This document shows, piece after piece, positions 9,701 through 19,881 of a stretch of DNA of 34,329 nucleotides (position 1 is the stretch's first letter; every line of letters begins with the position of its first letter). The translations under genes and the position numbers were made by a program. This DNA is from Actinomycetota bacterium (GTDB taxonomy: Bacteria; Actinomycetota; Acidimicrobiia; Acidimicrobiales; Ilumatobacteraceae): assembly GCA_017853685.1 (NCBI GenBank), contig JAFMJD010000009.1:1-34329 (forward strand). Direction: 5' to 3'. The notes under the pieces were generated by a model. It ran no database searches. It saw only the letters and a list, made by a program, of their open reading frames with translations, and was not told the origin of the DNA.

Positions 9701-11140
9701 ATGGAGCCGCGGCGCAGGACCTCGACATCGAACTTCGGTGTCGGCGCCCGCGAGAGCCACGATGCGTCGGCGTTCTACGGACGATTCCGTCCTCCGAATC
9801 TGTCCGATGACAACACCGTGCTGCCACCACATCCCGTGGACCAGCCGTTCGTGTGCGGCGATGCCCGACGTATGGACACCGTGGACGATGGCAGTGTGGC
9901 GCTCGTGGTGACCTCGCCTCCCTATTTCGCCGGCAAGCAGTACGAGGAAGAACTCGAACGCGACGGCGTGCCCGCTACGTACCTCGAGTATCTGCAACTG
10001 CTCACCGATGTCTTTGCCGAGTGCGTTCGGAAACTCGAGCCCGGCGGCCGTCTCGCCGTGAATGTGGCCAACCTCGGGCGCAAGCCCTACCGAAGCCTCG
10101 CCGCCGACGTGATCCACATCCTCGAACACGATCTCGGTCTGCTGCTGCGCGGTGAACTGGTGTGGCAGAAGGGTGAGGGTGCGAGTGGTTCGTGCGCGTG
10201 GGGTTCGTTCCGCAGTCCGTCGAATCCGGTGCTGCGTGACCTCACCGAGCGCGTCATCATCGCAAGCAAGGGGCGCTTCGATCGCGCCCGCTCAGTGTCC
10301 CAGCGCGCCAAAGAGGGTTTGCCGCACGAAGCGTCGATGACCACCGACGATTTCCTCGCGCTCACACTCGATGTGTGGTCGCTGCCGCCCGAGAGCGCCC
10401 GCAGAGTGGGCCACCCCGCACCTTTCCCGGTGGAACTCCCCGAACAACTCATCCGGCTCTACACCTTCGTGGACGACCTCGTGCTCGACCCGTTCATGGG
10501 GAGCGGCAGCACGCTTGCTGCAGCCGCCCGACTCGGACGCCGCTACGTGGGATACGACCTCGATCCCTCGTACGTGGAACTGGCTCGTCAGCGCGTGACC
10601 TCGACAATCGAGGCGAGCGCGCCGGACTCGAATGACACCCCCATCACCAACATCGCGAACGTGGGCGACGCCACCGACATGGACGACCCAGTGGACGCGC
10701 TCGGCGCTGGCAAGTCAGCAGCCAACGTGGCCGAGGCGGTGCTCACATCGCTCGGTGTCACCATCGAACGCGCCAATGTGCGCGTGCCGCGCAGCGGCGT
10801 GGTGATGTCGTTCCACGGGCTGGACCGCCTCGGTCGACCTTGGTACTTCGATGTGGTGGGGCCGTACACGAGTCTGCGGGGCGGCATGTCCCGGACCGAG
10901 ACAGTGTGGCGCGCCGTCGGTCGGGCGACGGCCGTGCGCGCCAGCGCGCCCGACGTGCCCGTGGTACTGCTCACCACCGAACTCCCTCGACCGGGCAGTG
11001 ACGCCGATCAAGCCCTGCGTGCTGCACTCCCCGAACCGGTCACCGATGTGGTGAACCTCACCGACCGCGCAGACCGGAGCCGACTCTCGGTGCTGCTGGG
11101 CGGATCGGCCCCCGCACCTGGTGAGGCCGGTCACCGGTAA
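9701..11140 (+). CDS. DNA methyltransferase (N6-adenine/N4-cytosine type) with C-terminal extension
   Basis: VVTSPPYFAGKQYEEE (catalytic SPPY) precedes LDPFMGSGSTLAAAARLGRRYVGYDLDPSYVELARQRV (AdoMet motif), i.e. beta-class motif order. About 145 C-terminal residues lie outside the catalytic core. Confidence 0.9.
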   Translation: MEPRRRTSTSNFGVGARESHDASAFYGRFRPPNLSDDNTVLPPHPVDQPFVCGDARRMDTVDDGSVALVVTSPPYFAGKQYEEELERDGVPATYLEYLQLLTDVFAECVRKLEPGGRLAVNVANLGRKPYRSLAADVIHILEHDLGLLLRGELVWQKGEGASGSCAWGSFRSPSNPVLRDLTERVIIASKGRFDRARSVSQRAKEGLPHEASMTTDDFLALTLDVWSLPPESARRVGHPAPFPVELPEQLIRLYTFVDDLVLDPFMGSGSTLAAAARLGRRYVGYDLDPSYVELARQRVTSTIEASAPDSNDTPITNIANVGDATDMDDPVDALGAGKSAANVAEAVLTSLGVTIERANVRVPRSGVVMSFHGLDRLGRPWYFDVVGPYTSLRGGMSRTETVWRAVGRATAVRASAPDVPVVLLTTELPRPGSDADQALRAALPEPVTDVVNLTDRADRSRLSVLLGGSAPAPGEAGHR

Positions 11141-11229
11141 GCCCGACATCCACGGATTTTTCCGTCATGTAACCGAAATATTGCGGCGAACCGTGGTGGA
11201 CTCGTTGCTCGTTGTGGGAAAATGGCCGG

Positions 11230-13242
11230 ATGCTGCAGCGGCCCGCCCCCCGCCTCCGTCGGCGCGCGGCGACCGGGGTGGCAGTCGGACTGCTGGTCAC
11301 CATGGGGACGATGTGGGCGCCCCACACCCCCGGCGTGCCCGCCGCCGATGCCAGCACGGTGGAGCCCGGATCCGCAATGTCGGCCATCACCTCGGCGCCG
11401 GTTCGCCCGCCGTTGTGCACCGAGGAGCAGATCGCCGCAGTGGACTTCGACAACTGCGCGCTCATGTTCGATGGCAATCCCACCGATCATGGCTTTCCCG
11501 CTCCGCCCTTCCCGGGGAACCAGTTCATCATCACGCCAGTCACCGCCGACGAGTGGACACCGCTCACCGTCGGCGCAAGCGGTCCCATCGTCACCGTGCT
11601 GCAGGAAAAATTGAAAGCGACGACTCCGCTCATCACCCAGGACGGCAAGTTCGGCTCGCAGACAGCGACAGCGGTGAAGAAAGCCCAGGAGACCCTCAGC
11701 CTCCCCCAGACCGGCGTGGTCGATGCCGCCACGGCAGCAGCACTCGACATGCTCGTGCGCGCCGAACTCGGTGCCTACCCGCCGCCGGGATTCGTCTGGA
11801 CCGGGAACGACTACAACAATTCACCGGCGCTCGCCGAGTGGGAGAAGCGACTCGTACGCGGCACGGTGCGCACCGACCCCATCGCCTCCGCGTTGTTCGA
11901 GGGGTTCTTGGCTGACCTGCGTCGTGGAACGTTCCGCCTCGATCAGGCGGGTACGTACTCGTTCCGGTGCACTGCCACCACGGTGCGCAACTGCAAGGGC
12001 ATCGGCATGTCGAGCCTCTCGTACCACGCCTGGGGACTCGCCGTCGACGTGAACTACACGGCTAATCCGCTGCAGCAGGTGTATCACTCCACCGATGCAT
12101 GCGCCGCAAACGTGAAGATGAACATTCCTGATTGGGTGCTCAAGACAGCGCAGCACTGGGGAATGTTCTGGGGCGGTTGGTATTCGTGTCCGAAGGCGGG
12201 CCAACGCTCTGTTTTCAAAGATCCGCACCACTTCGAGTTCCGTGGTACGCCGGCAACTGCGGCCGCGATCATTGCGAAGAACTCTGCGGAGGGCGCAGCG
12301 CGCGCTTGGGTTCCCGAACTCGAGGACCTGTTGCTGAGTTGTGGTGACCGAGGTGCTTCGGTGCTGCGTATCCGAGAACTCCTCCCCGCCGACTACCGGC
12401 CCACCGAAGTCGCATCGGCCCAAACGACGTTCACCGCAACGCTCGCAGCGTCGATTGCCAAGTGGCAGGCGGACAACAACCTTCCCGCAACCGGTGCGTT
12501 CGATGCCGCAACTGCCACTGCGCTCGGCCTGACCGTTCGGCACACCGAGGTGTTCCCGGTGCTGCACCTCAACTCGTGCGGCGACGCCGTCAAGGCGCTG
12601 CAGACCAAACTCGGCCTCACGGTGACGGGCACCTTCGGCACCACCACCATGAACACGCTGCGTTCATGGCAACTCTCCAACCGACTCCCACCCACTGGCG
12701 TGACCGACACCCGAACGTCGCGGGCACTCGGTCTGGCGCTCGCCACACCCGAACCCCCACCGAGTACCACGGTGCCGGTCTCCTCGGGCGACCCACCGAC
12801 TGACTCCACCGGCCCACCGATCTTGCGAGCGGCAATCCCGCTGTCGTTCGGTGCCCGCAATGCTTCGGTCTCGGCCCTCCAGCGTGCGCTGACAGCAGCC
12901 GGGTACGTCACCCCGGTGACGGGACGATTCGGCACCACCACGCTGCGAAACCTGCGGGCGTTCCAGGCAGCGAACAAGTTGCGGCTCAGCTCGACGGTGT
13001 CACTGGGTGCAGCGCAATTGCTCGGCTTGACGCCCACTCCGAAACTGCCGGTGCGGTACGGCCAAACCGGTGACCAGGTACGACTCGTGCAGCGGGCGCT
13101 GCGAGACCGGGGAGTGAACCTGCGCGTCGACGGGCGCTTCGGCTGGGCCACCCGGCGAGCAGTCATTGCCTTCCAGCGATCGGCCGGCATCAAGGTGACC
13201 GCCATCGTGGACTCGGCCACCGCCCGGGCCCTCGGCTGGTGA
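11230..13242 (+). CDS. Secreted M15-type (D-alanyl-D-alanine carboxypeptidase-like) peptidase with multiple peptidoglycan-binding domains
   Basis: Signal/TM MLQRPAPRLRRRAATGVAVGLLVTMGTMW; SYHAWGLAVDVNY and DPHHFEF metallopeptidase motifs; PG_binding_1-like repeats such as KALQTKLGLTVTGTFGTTTMNTLRSWQLSNRLPPTGVTDTRTSRALGL. Confidence 0.88.
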   Translation: MLQRPAPRLRRRAATGVAVGLLVTMGTMWAPHTPGVPAADASTVEPGSAMSAITSAPVRPPLCTEEQIAAVDFDNCALMFDGNPTDHGFPAPPFPGNQFIITPVTADEWTPLTVGASGPIVTVLQEKLKATTPLITQDGKFGSQTATAVKKAQETLSLPQTGVVDAATAAALDMLVRAELGAYPPPGFVWTGNDYNNSPALAEWEKRLVRGTVRTDPIASALFEGFLADLRRGTFRLDQAGTYSFRCTATTVRNCKGIGMSSLSYHAWGLAVDVNYTANPLQQVYHSTDACAANVKMNIPDWVLKTAQHWGMFWGGWYSCPKAGQRSVFKDPHHFEFRGTPATAAAIIAKNSAEGAARAWVPELEDLLLSCGDRGASVLRIRELLPADYRPTEVASAQTTFTATLAASIAKWQADNNLPATGAFDAATATALGLTVRHTEVFPVLHLNSCGDAVKALQTKLGLTVTGTFGTTTMNTLRSWQLSNRLPPTGVTDTRTSRALGLALATPEPPPSTTVPVSSGDPPTDSTGPPILRAAIPLSFGARNASVSALQRALTAAGYVTPVTGRFGTTTLRNLRAFQAANKLRLSSTVSLGAAQLLGLTPTPKLPVRYGQTGDQVRLVQRALRDRGVNLRVDGRFGWATRRAVIAFQRSAGIKVTAIVDSATARALGW

Positions 13243-13302
13243 CCGGCGGCCCGTCGGGCTGTCATGAAATTGGGTACAGGGATCTACAGATTGCTGCGGT
13301 AG

Positions 13303-13318
13303 GGCGACATTTGTCGCC
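13303..13318. promoter_or_regulatory. Candidate TetR operator upstream of the TetR gene at 13351
   Basis: Perfect inverted repeat GGCGACA-TT-TGTCGCC, ending 32 bp before the start codon. Confidence 0.55.
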
Positions 13319-13350
13319 TTATCCTGACTGGCTGAGCCTCCGAGGTGCCC

Positions 13351-13983
13351 ATGTTGGTCAAACGTCGCTCCCCGCGTCAGGAAACATCCATTCACCCGAC
13401 CAAGACCGCGCTGATCGCCACCGTGGTGTCCATGCTCGACGCCATGTCGGTCGAAGAGATCACGTGCGATGCCGTACTGGCAGCATCGGGAATCTCTCGG
13501 GGATCGCTCTACTACCACTTCTCCGACTTCAGCGATCTGGTGGAACACGCACTAGCTGTTCGCTTCCGGTCGGCAGCGGATGTGTCGATCGCTGCCATGG
13601 CAACGGCGGTGAACCAGTCCGGGTCACGGGAAGACTTCCGTGACCGGCTGCTCGAGGTGGCCCATTCCATCGGCGCGACGATTCCATCGGCAGACCATCT
13701 CGAGCGTGCCGTTCCGTTCGCGGCCGCGGCGAGCAGCGAACGATTCCGCGTCACGCTCAGCGCGGAACAACAACGCTTGACCGACGCATACACCGACGCC
13801 ATCAGTGCTGCACAGGAACGCGGGTGGGTCTCACGTGAGGTGCACGCCCGAACGGTGGCGGTGCTGATACAGGCAGTCGGTCTCGGACGAGTGGTGGACG
13901 CCGTGTCACCCAACCCCATGGCCATCGTCGAGTGGGATCGGCTGATACGGCGCGTCTTCGACAGCGCAATCACGAACGACTAG
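13351..13983 (+). CDS. TetR/AcrR-family transcriptional regulator
   Basis: ALIATVVSMLDAMSVEEITCDAVLAASGISRGSLYYHFSDFSDLVEHAL: TetR HTH (GISRGSLYYHFSD). Confidence 0.9.
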   Translation: MLVKRRSPRQETSIHPTKTALIATVVSMLDAMSVEEITCDAVLAASGISRGSLYYHFSDFSDLVEHALAVRFRSAADVSIAAMATAVNQSGSREDFRDRLLEVAHSIGATIPSADHLERAVPFAAAASSERFRVTLSAEQQRLTDAYTDAISAAQERGWVSREVHARTVAVLIQAVGLGRVVDAVSPNPMAIVEWDRLIRRVFDSAITND

Positions 13984-14045
13984 CACGCTACGCACCGAGG
14001 TCCGGGCGTCGGCAGGTAAACGCTGCATCGCAGTACCCTCCAGAC

Positions 14046-15464
14046 GTGGCGAAGCGACGACGGAGATCCCTCAGCCCCACCGCATGGTGGGGAGCGCCGA
14101 TAGTCGCTTCGGTGTTCGTCGTGGTGTTCGCGTTGCTGAACAACGGCCGGCACTCCATGTGGTTCGACGAGACCTACTCGGTGTCGTTCGCCGAGCGCGC
14201 GATCAAACCACTGTTGTACGAATTGGCCAACGACGAGGCCAACATGGGGCCCTATTACCTCACGCTCTGGGCCTGGCGACATCTCGGCACGAGCGACGTG
14301 TGGCTGCGGAGCCTGTCGATGGTGTGGACCGTGGCTGCGCTCTGGATCGTATGGGGCATCACACGGCGCTGGGCGAACAACCCAACAGCGGCCGTCGCTG
14401 TGGGCATGTTGGCACTGAACCCGTTCATGCTGTCGTGGACGGTTCAGGCGCGCGGATACACCATGGTGGTTGCCCTCAGTGCAACAAGCCTGTGGCTTGC
14501 CGACCGTGTACGCACGACAACCTCGGTGCCGTATTCGGTGGCATTCGGTCTCACCGCTGCCATTCTCGTGGCCACCAATCTGGCTGCGCTCTTCATCGTC
14601 GTGGCCGAAGTGTGTTGTTTGCTCGCATTCGGCAACCGCAAGCGGCTCGTCTTCCCGCTCGGGGTCGGTGCGCTGGTGAGCGCGGTGCTCTTTGCCCCGT
14701 TCGGCTATTCGTTCCTCACCAATCGCAGACAGGTTCGCTGGATCCCGGAACTGTCGTGGCACTCGTTCGGGGCATCGACCACCCGGGCGATGGGCGGACC
14801 GCTGGCAGCCACGGCCATTGCGCTCGGTTTGGTGGCGCTCGCGACATCCATGCGCTCACCGGCACAGCGACCCCGTGGCGCGATGATCCTCGCCTCGGTG
14901 ATTGTGGGTCTACTGGGCGTCGCCCTCTTCAGCCTCGTGATCCAACCCCTCTACATCCATCGTTATCTCATCGGCGTGCTGCCGATCGCCACAGTGGGTT
15001 CCGCCATGGGCTTGCACGCAATGAGCGGTCAACGCATGCGTCACATCGGCCTGGTGCTGCTCCCCACGCTCGTACTCGTCGGTGCCGTCGTCGATCCATC
15101 GGCTACCACACAGTCAACGCTCGAGGACTTCCGGCGTGCGGCTCGCCTCGTCGATGCGCGAATCGCCGAGGGTGACTCGGTCATCGATGTAGACGGTCAC
15201 ACAGAGATCACCCTCGGGCGTTACCTCGAACCGCGCACGTCCGTCGTGCCGATCCTGCCGACCGGCGACCCGCAACAGCCATACGGACTCGGAGGGATCG
15301 ATACCGAACCAAGTCGGGTGTGGTTGGTGCTGCGTGACGCAAGCTTCGACACCGACGCTGCCGCACGTGAACGACTCGCGTGGATCACTGCGCTGTATCC
15401 CGCAGTTTCGCAACGGTGGGAACTGACGGGCATCAACCTCGAGCTACGTCGCCGCGAGCGCTGA
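14046..15464 (+). CDS. Multi-pass membrane glycosyltransferase-like protein (GT39/PMT-like)
   Basis: Polytopic hydrophobic protein with SMWFDETYSVSFAERAIKPLLYELANDEANMGPYYLTLWAWRHLGTSDVWLRSLS (WxDE-type loop after TM1) and repeated TM helices; GTG start at 14046. Confidence 0.75.
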   Translation: MAKRRRRSLSPTAWWGAPIVASVFVVVFALLNNGRHSMWFDETYSVSFAERAIKPLLYELANDEANMGPYYLTLWAWRHLGTSDVWLRSLSMVWTVAALWIVWGITRRWANNPTAAVAVGMLALNPFMLSWTVQARGYTMVVALSATSLWLADRVRTTTSVPYSVAFGLTAAILVATNLAALFIVVAEVCCLLAFGNRKRLVFPLGVGALVSAVLFAPFGYSFLTNRRQVRWIPELSWHSFGASTTRAMGGPLAATAIALGLVALATSMRSPAQRPRGAMILASVIVGLLGVALFSLVIQPLYIHRYLIGVLPIATVGSAMGLHAMSGQRMRHIGLVLLPTLVLVGAVVDPSATTQSTLEDFRRAARLVDARIAEGDSVIDVDGHTEITLGRYLEPRTSVVPILPTGDPQQPYGLGGIDTEPSRVWLVLRDASFDTDAAARERLAWITALYPAVSQRWELTGINLELRRRER

Positions 15465-15506
15465 ACCGCGAAACGTCTCGAACGGAACGCACCGTCCTGA
15501 TGGACA

Positions 15507-18500
15507 TCACGTCACGAGATAGGTATCCATGAATACGAGGCGACGCCGGTACCCGAGCGATGGTGTGAACACCGACCCGGCGAGCTGCAGCAACGAACGC
15601 GAGTCTCGCTCGAACTCCCGGATGACCAGCCGAACCTGCATCGCGGCCTGTTCGGCGTTCGGCGACACCACATTCACTCCGGACACCACGAAACGGCCGA
15701 TGCCATTGAGATTCGTCCCGGGCGCCGGCGACATCGTGTACCGACGAACTGCGTCGTTGTCCACGATGTCCTCCCAGCCGAGTGAGTCGGCGTCGTCCTT
15801 CGACGCATATGACGCAGGCCGATGCTGCACCGTGATCTCGAAACTCGGGGGAACCGTTGCCTGCGGGACGTCGCCCGACACGCTGCCGGCCAGTCTGGGG
15901 ACACCGGTGGTGGCAGACCCGTACATGGGCCCGGTCACCGAGACCGAACGCAGGCTGGTGAGGCCCGACACGGTGAGCGTGCGCGTCGGAGACAATTGCG
16001 CCGCGTCTACCAACACGGGTGCCGACAAGAAGCAATCCGGCAACGAGTAGGGCTGGAAACGCGCAAGCGCGAGACGGATGAAGGGGCGATACGCATCGCC
16101 CAGATCCACCTCGATGTCGCTGTACCAGAGTTGCTGTTCTTCGTCGTACTTCACGGCGTGCGGTACCGCAGTGACCTTGGTGTTCGTACCGGGAACCGAC
16201 AGACCCTGTACCCACTTGGTGGAGTGCGACGGGCTCGTGGCCGCCAGCGGGAAGTTCGCGACGTTCAACTCGGTGCGCGCCGGTGATCCGACACGCAGCG
16301 GATCACGTCCCCACGCACTGCTGTACAACTGCTGCGGTGCCTTCGGCAGACCGGTACCCGGCGGTGCGGCGACAATGCCCGGTTTGAGTGCCGCTTTGGA
16401 GAGCGGCTTGGGCAGGAGCAACACCGCAAGCATCTCGTCGTCGCCGCTCGAGAACCACGGCCGCTCGAGGTACACGCGCAGAATGCGACCCTTGCGGGTA
16501 CGACGCCTTCCGGTGAGGAGGAACCCGGTCTTCACCGGTGCCCACCCCGTATCGGCAAATGCGGGGACGACATCGCGCACCACCGGCGGAGCCGGACGTG
16601 CCGTAGACGGCACATGCCGGTACCGCGCGTTTGCGTCGGTGGTCTGGCGCGTCACGGTGTCGGGTACGAAGTCGATGTCGACGGCTTTGCCGAGGTACGC
16701 GCCCGAGAGCATGGTGAGCGTCCCGGTGGCGTAGTTGATCGAGTAATCGACAGCGCGCGACAACACGGCTCCGGTGACTTTCACCACCACTCGTTCGCTG
16801 AGGGGTTGCACCGCCGACGTGGTGAAGTCGAGTGTGGAGCCCAGTCCACCGAGTACATAACTGACGGTCTCGGTGAAGTACTTCGCATATCGACTGGTGC
16901 CGGTGACCCGGAATCGCACCCATCGGTGCTTGGTATCCCCAAACTCGAAACTCACACCGCTCAACGCAACGAAACTCGGTCGCACACCGGGAGTGGGGTA
17001 GTTGACGATGAACGGCTGGGTGGTTCCTTCTCCGGGTGTCTCGACCGGGACGGTCGGTCCCCGATCGTTCCACTCGGTCCAGTCGAGTCGAAGGTCCAAC
17101 TGGCTCGTGCTCTGAGGGTGACACAACACGCGCGTGCCGAACGATGCCGACGTGCCACCGGCCTGACGAAACGTCGAGATCGGGAGGGGGCGGGGTTCTG
17201 CAAGCGGCTTGCGCACTGCGTGCACCACGGTGAGCACAGTGGGCGGCGTCACCAAACGGTTCAACCCCTGCACCACCCGCGTCACACGACTACTGAGCGA
17301 TACGGGCACAGGCGTACGGGTCTTGAGCAGATGGACGATGCCGAAATGACCTGCGAACGAGGGTGTGAGCAGCGAGGACAGCGAGATCGTGAACTGCTCG
17401 CCCTTGGCGACCCTCACGCGGAATCGACGAGTCGTCGTTACGCCTCCGGCGAGCGCGGCGTCCTCGAGATCGAGCGCCGATGGTGCATTCACACCCAGCC
17501 CCGACAGGGTGACTTGTGACGATCGGGCATCCGCCCAGCCGAGCGCACCCCTCGAGTACTTGGTCGCCTCGGTTCCCATCTCGGGGCCCACGATGCGCAG
17601 TCCGTATGCAGCCGGATCCACGAGCCACGGTGGCTGCGGCAGATCGCCGTCCACCACCGGACTCTGCGCCGAGCCAGAACCCGGATCTGCTGCTGCAAAA
17701 CCGTACGTCTGATACCCGGGCTCGCTCATCCACGACGGTGCATCGGTGTCGCCGATCAACTTCGCACCCTCGCGGTCCGACAACAACTTGTAGGCGACCG
17801 TTGGTGCCAACGAATCGAGTGAGCCGTGCAGTTCCACCAGGTGTGCATTCGCCCCGGGCGGCAGCAGATGGCGTGAGGTCCGACCGGCAGCAGCCACTGG
17901 ACTGAATTCGTCCTCGCTGTAGATCACGAGATTGGTGAGCGACTCACCCCGGGCGAGACGCTGAGTCTGCACGATGGTCGGCGGGGGAACCGGCTCGTAG
18001 CGCAGATAGGGCGCCGCTACGCTCGGCGTACCTGCAGACTCCAACAGCGAGCCCGTGCTCTGCAGCGAAGGACCGAAGCCGGCGAGATTCGCCGAGCGGA
18101 GACGGAACCGATAGGTGCGGCCGTAGCGAAGGCGTGGAAGCGATCCCGGGGTTACCGAGGTGACGATCTGTAGGCCAAGTTGTTCGTTGTACGGAGTGGT
18201 CTGGTCCACGGGCTGATTGGTGGTTGCTGCAAGCGTCCGGCCCGGCCGTGGTGCAACGAGACTCCACCCGGTCCACTCGAGAACCTGCTCCTGCACGAAG
18301 GTGTCGGCATCGGTCTTTCCCGGCTCGGCGCTCGCGGTTACACCGAGCGAGATCACGCCCTCGGTGAGATACAGCGGTCGTTCACCGGGAAGCCAGCCGT
18401 CAACGATGTTGTCGGGCACCGAGTACACCGCCTGGGCACTCACACTGCTGGGGAACAGGTTCACGGTGTAGTCCTGATCACGCTTGGTGATCGATCGCCA

Positions 18501-19853
18501 CTTGCCCTCTGCGGAGTCCCAGACGTCCACTCGCCAACCACGGATGAGGTCTTCAGCGTAGAGCTCGACCCCATCACCCGACCCATCTGCTGCACCACCC
18601 GGAGCGCTCGCACCCTCCAGCAACGCTGCAGACCGCTTGAAATCGGCAACCACATCCAACGCGCGTCCGGCGCGCACGAGCGACAGTCCTCCCGAACGTG
18701 GGGCAGGCACATCCACCGTCGCCGGCGCGTTTCCCGGTGCCTCCTTGGCCACGATGCTGGCGGCGCGCGCAACCGAGTCGGCCAGACCCATGGCTTTGAG
18801 CGCAGTGCCCTCGACGTCGAGCGAGATCACCTGCCAGCCCTTCCCCGATGTCGGGTTGTAGGCGGATCGCAGATCGAGCGAGCCCGACACGCTGAGACGC
18901 TTGGTGTCCTTCGGCGCGGCGAGGAAGGAAGCGGCGTTCAGGCGGGTTCGGGGAAATGACTTCGTGCCGCTCACTTCGCCCACCCAGCCATCGGTTGCGT
19001 CCAGTTGGACGAATGACGAGTCGGCGAAGTTGCCCGATTCGAGAACGTCGGCCGCAGCCACCTCGTAGTCCATCACGAGCCCGAGGCGGCGCATGAGGTA
19101 CGGATGATCCGCAAGCATCGCGAGGATTCGATGGAAGTCCAGACGCGGCGGGGTGATATCTGGGTTCGACAACATGTAGGCCACGCTCGTGCGCGGCTCC
19201 ATGAACCGCTGCAACTGCATGTGATCGCCCAACGGACTCTCACCCGTGGCACTCGCATCAGGCCGCGATGAGCCATGCGGAATCACCTTGCTGAAGGGTG
19301 CTGATTCACCGGAGTTGAATCCCGCCGTGAAAAGCTTGTTGACCCGATCACGCGCCTGGGCATCGTTGATGCCGGTGAGCGACTTGAGCTTTCCGACGAG
19401 CACCGCCGGACTCGGTGAACGTGTCTCGTGCGACTGCGCAAGCTCGAAGAACAACTTGCTGTGGAACTCATGAAGCGGCACGACGGGATACGAGTGGAAA
19501 CGCGAGGTCGCAAAGCGTGCAGCGAATGCCGAGCGAACGAATGCATCCACCGGGAGCGACCCCGGACTGCTGAACAGTTGTGTCCAGAGCTCGAGATCCG
19601 GGTCGGCCGAGATTCGAGTAGCCGAGACGTTCGAGAGCACCGAATACGCAGGACCGGCGGTCAGCGCCTTGAGCCGGACCGTCTTCATCTGCGCGGCGAT
19701 GGTGGGCCACTCCACGAAGTCCGAGAACGACGAGAGATAGCTGCCCCCGCTCAGTCGAGGCGCCACGTGCACCGAGAAGCGGCGAGTGACACCTCCCGTG
19801 CCGGCGCGGCCAGCGGGCAGAACGGTGAAGACGACGGTTTGTGTGGTGGGCAT
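15507..19853 (-). CDS. Giant uncharacterised protein (about 1448 aa), partner of the upstream Tat protein; contains Fn3/Ig-like beta segments
   Basis: Long uninterrupted ORF; ATG at 19853 (MPTTQTVVFTVLPAGRAG) preceded by gagga on the minus strand; segments such as LRYGRTYRFRLRSANLAGFG resemble Fn3-like strands; no signal peptide visible. Confidence 0.85.
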   Translation of the reverse strand: MPTTQTVVFTVLPAGRAGTGGVTRRFSVHVAPRLSGGSYLSSFSDFVEWPTIAAQMKTVRLKALTAGPAYSVLSNVSATRISADPDLELWTQLFSSPGSLPVDAFVRSAFAARFATSRFHSYPVVPLHEFHSKLFFELAQSHETRSPSPAVLVGKLKSLTGINDAQARDRVNKLFTAGFNSGESAPFSKVIPHGSSRPDASATGESPLGDHMQLQRFMEPRTSVAYMLSNPDITPPRLDFHRILAMLADHPYLMRRLGLVMDYEVAAADVLESGNFADSSFVQLDATDGWVGEVSGTKSFPRTRLNAASFLAAPKDTKRLSVSGSLDLRSAYNPTSGKGWQVISLDVEGTALKAMGLADSVARAASIVAKEAPGNAPATVDVPAPRSGGLSLVRAGRALDVVADFKRSAALLEGASAPGGAADGSGDGVELYAEDLIRGWRVDVWDSAEGKWRSITKRDQDYTVNLFPSSVSAQAVYSVPDNIVDGWLPGERPLYLTEGVISLGVTASAEPGKTDADTFVQEQVLEWTGWSLVAPRPGRTLAATTNQPVDQTTPYNEQLGLQIVTSVTPGSLPRLRYGRTYRFRLRSANLAGFGPSLQSTGSLLESAGTPSVAAPYLRYEPVPPPTIVQTQRLARGESLTNLVIYSEDEFSPVAAAGRTSRHLLPPGANAHLVELHGSLDSLAPTVAYKLLSDREGAKLIGDTDAPSWMSEPGYQTYGFAAADPGSGSAQSPVVDGDLPQPPWLVDPAAYGLRIVGPEMGTEATKYSRGALGWADARSSQVTLSGLGVNAPSALDLEDAALAGGVTTTRRFRVRVAKGEQFTISLSSLLTPSFAGHFGIVHLLKTRTPVPVSLSSRVTRVVQGLNRLVTPPTVLTVVHAVRKPLAEPRPLPISTFRQAGGTSASFGTRVLCHPQSTSQLDLRLDWTEWNDRGPTVPVETPGEGTTQPFIVNYPTPGVRPSFVALSGVSFEFGDTKHRWVRFRVTGTSRYAKYFTETVSYVLGGLGSTLDFTTSAVQPLSERVVVKVTGAVLSRAVDYSINYATGTLTMLSGAYLGKAVDIDFVPDTVTRQTTDANARYRHVPSTARPAPPVVRDVVPAFADTGWAPVKTGFLLTGRRRTRKGRILRVYLERPWFSSGDDEMLAVLLLPKPLSKAALKPGIVAAPPGTGLPKAPQQLYSSAWGRDPLRVGSPARTELNVANFPLAATSPSHSTKWVQGLSVPGTNTKVTAVPHAVKYDEEQQLWYSDIEVDLGDAYRPFIRLALARFQPYSLPDCFLSAPVLVDAAQLSPTRTLTVSGLTSLRSVSVTGPMYGSATTGVPRLAGSVSGDVPQATVPPSFEITVQHRPASYASKDDADSLGWEDIVDNDAVRRYTMSPAPGTNLNGIGRFVVSGVNVVSPNAEQAAMQVRLVIREFERDSRSLLQLAGSVFTPSLGYRRRLVFMDTYLVT

Positions 19854-19881
19854 GTGGATTCCTCGTCGCTCGCTCTGCCGC

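Noticed and set aside
11151-11164. ACGGA-TTTT-TCCGT mini-hairpin after the methyltransferase
   Set aside because: 5-bp stem without a following T-tract; could be chance.
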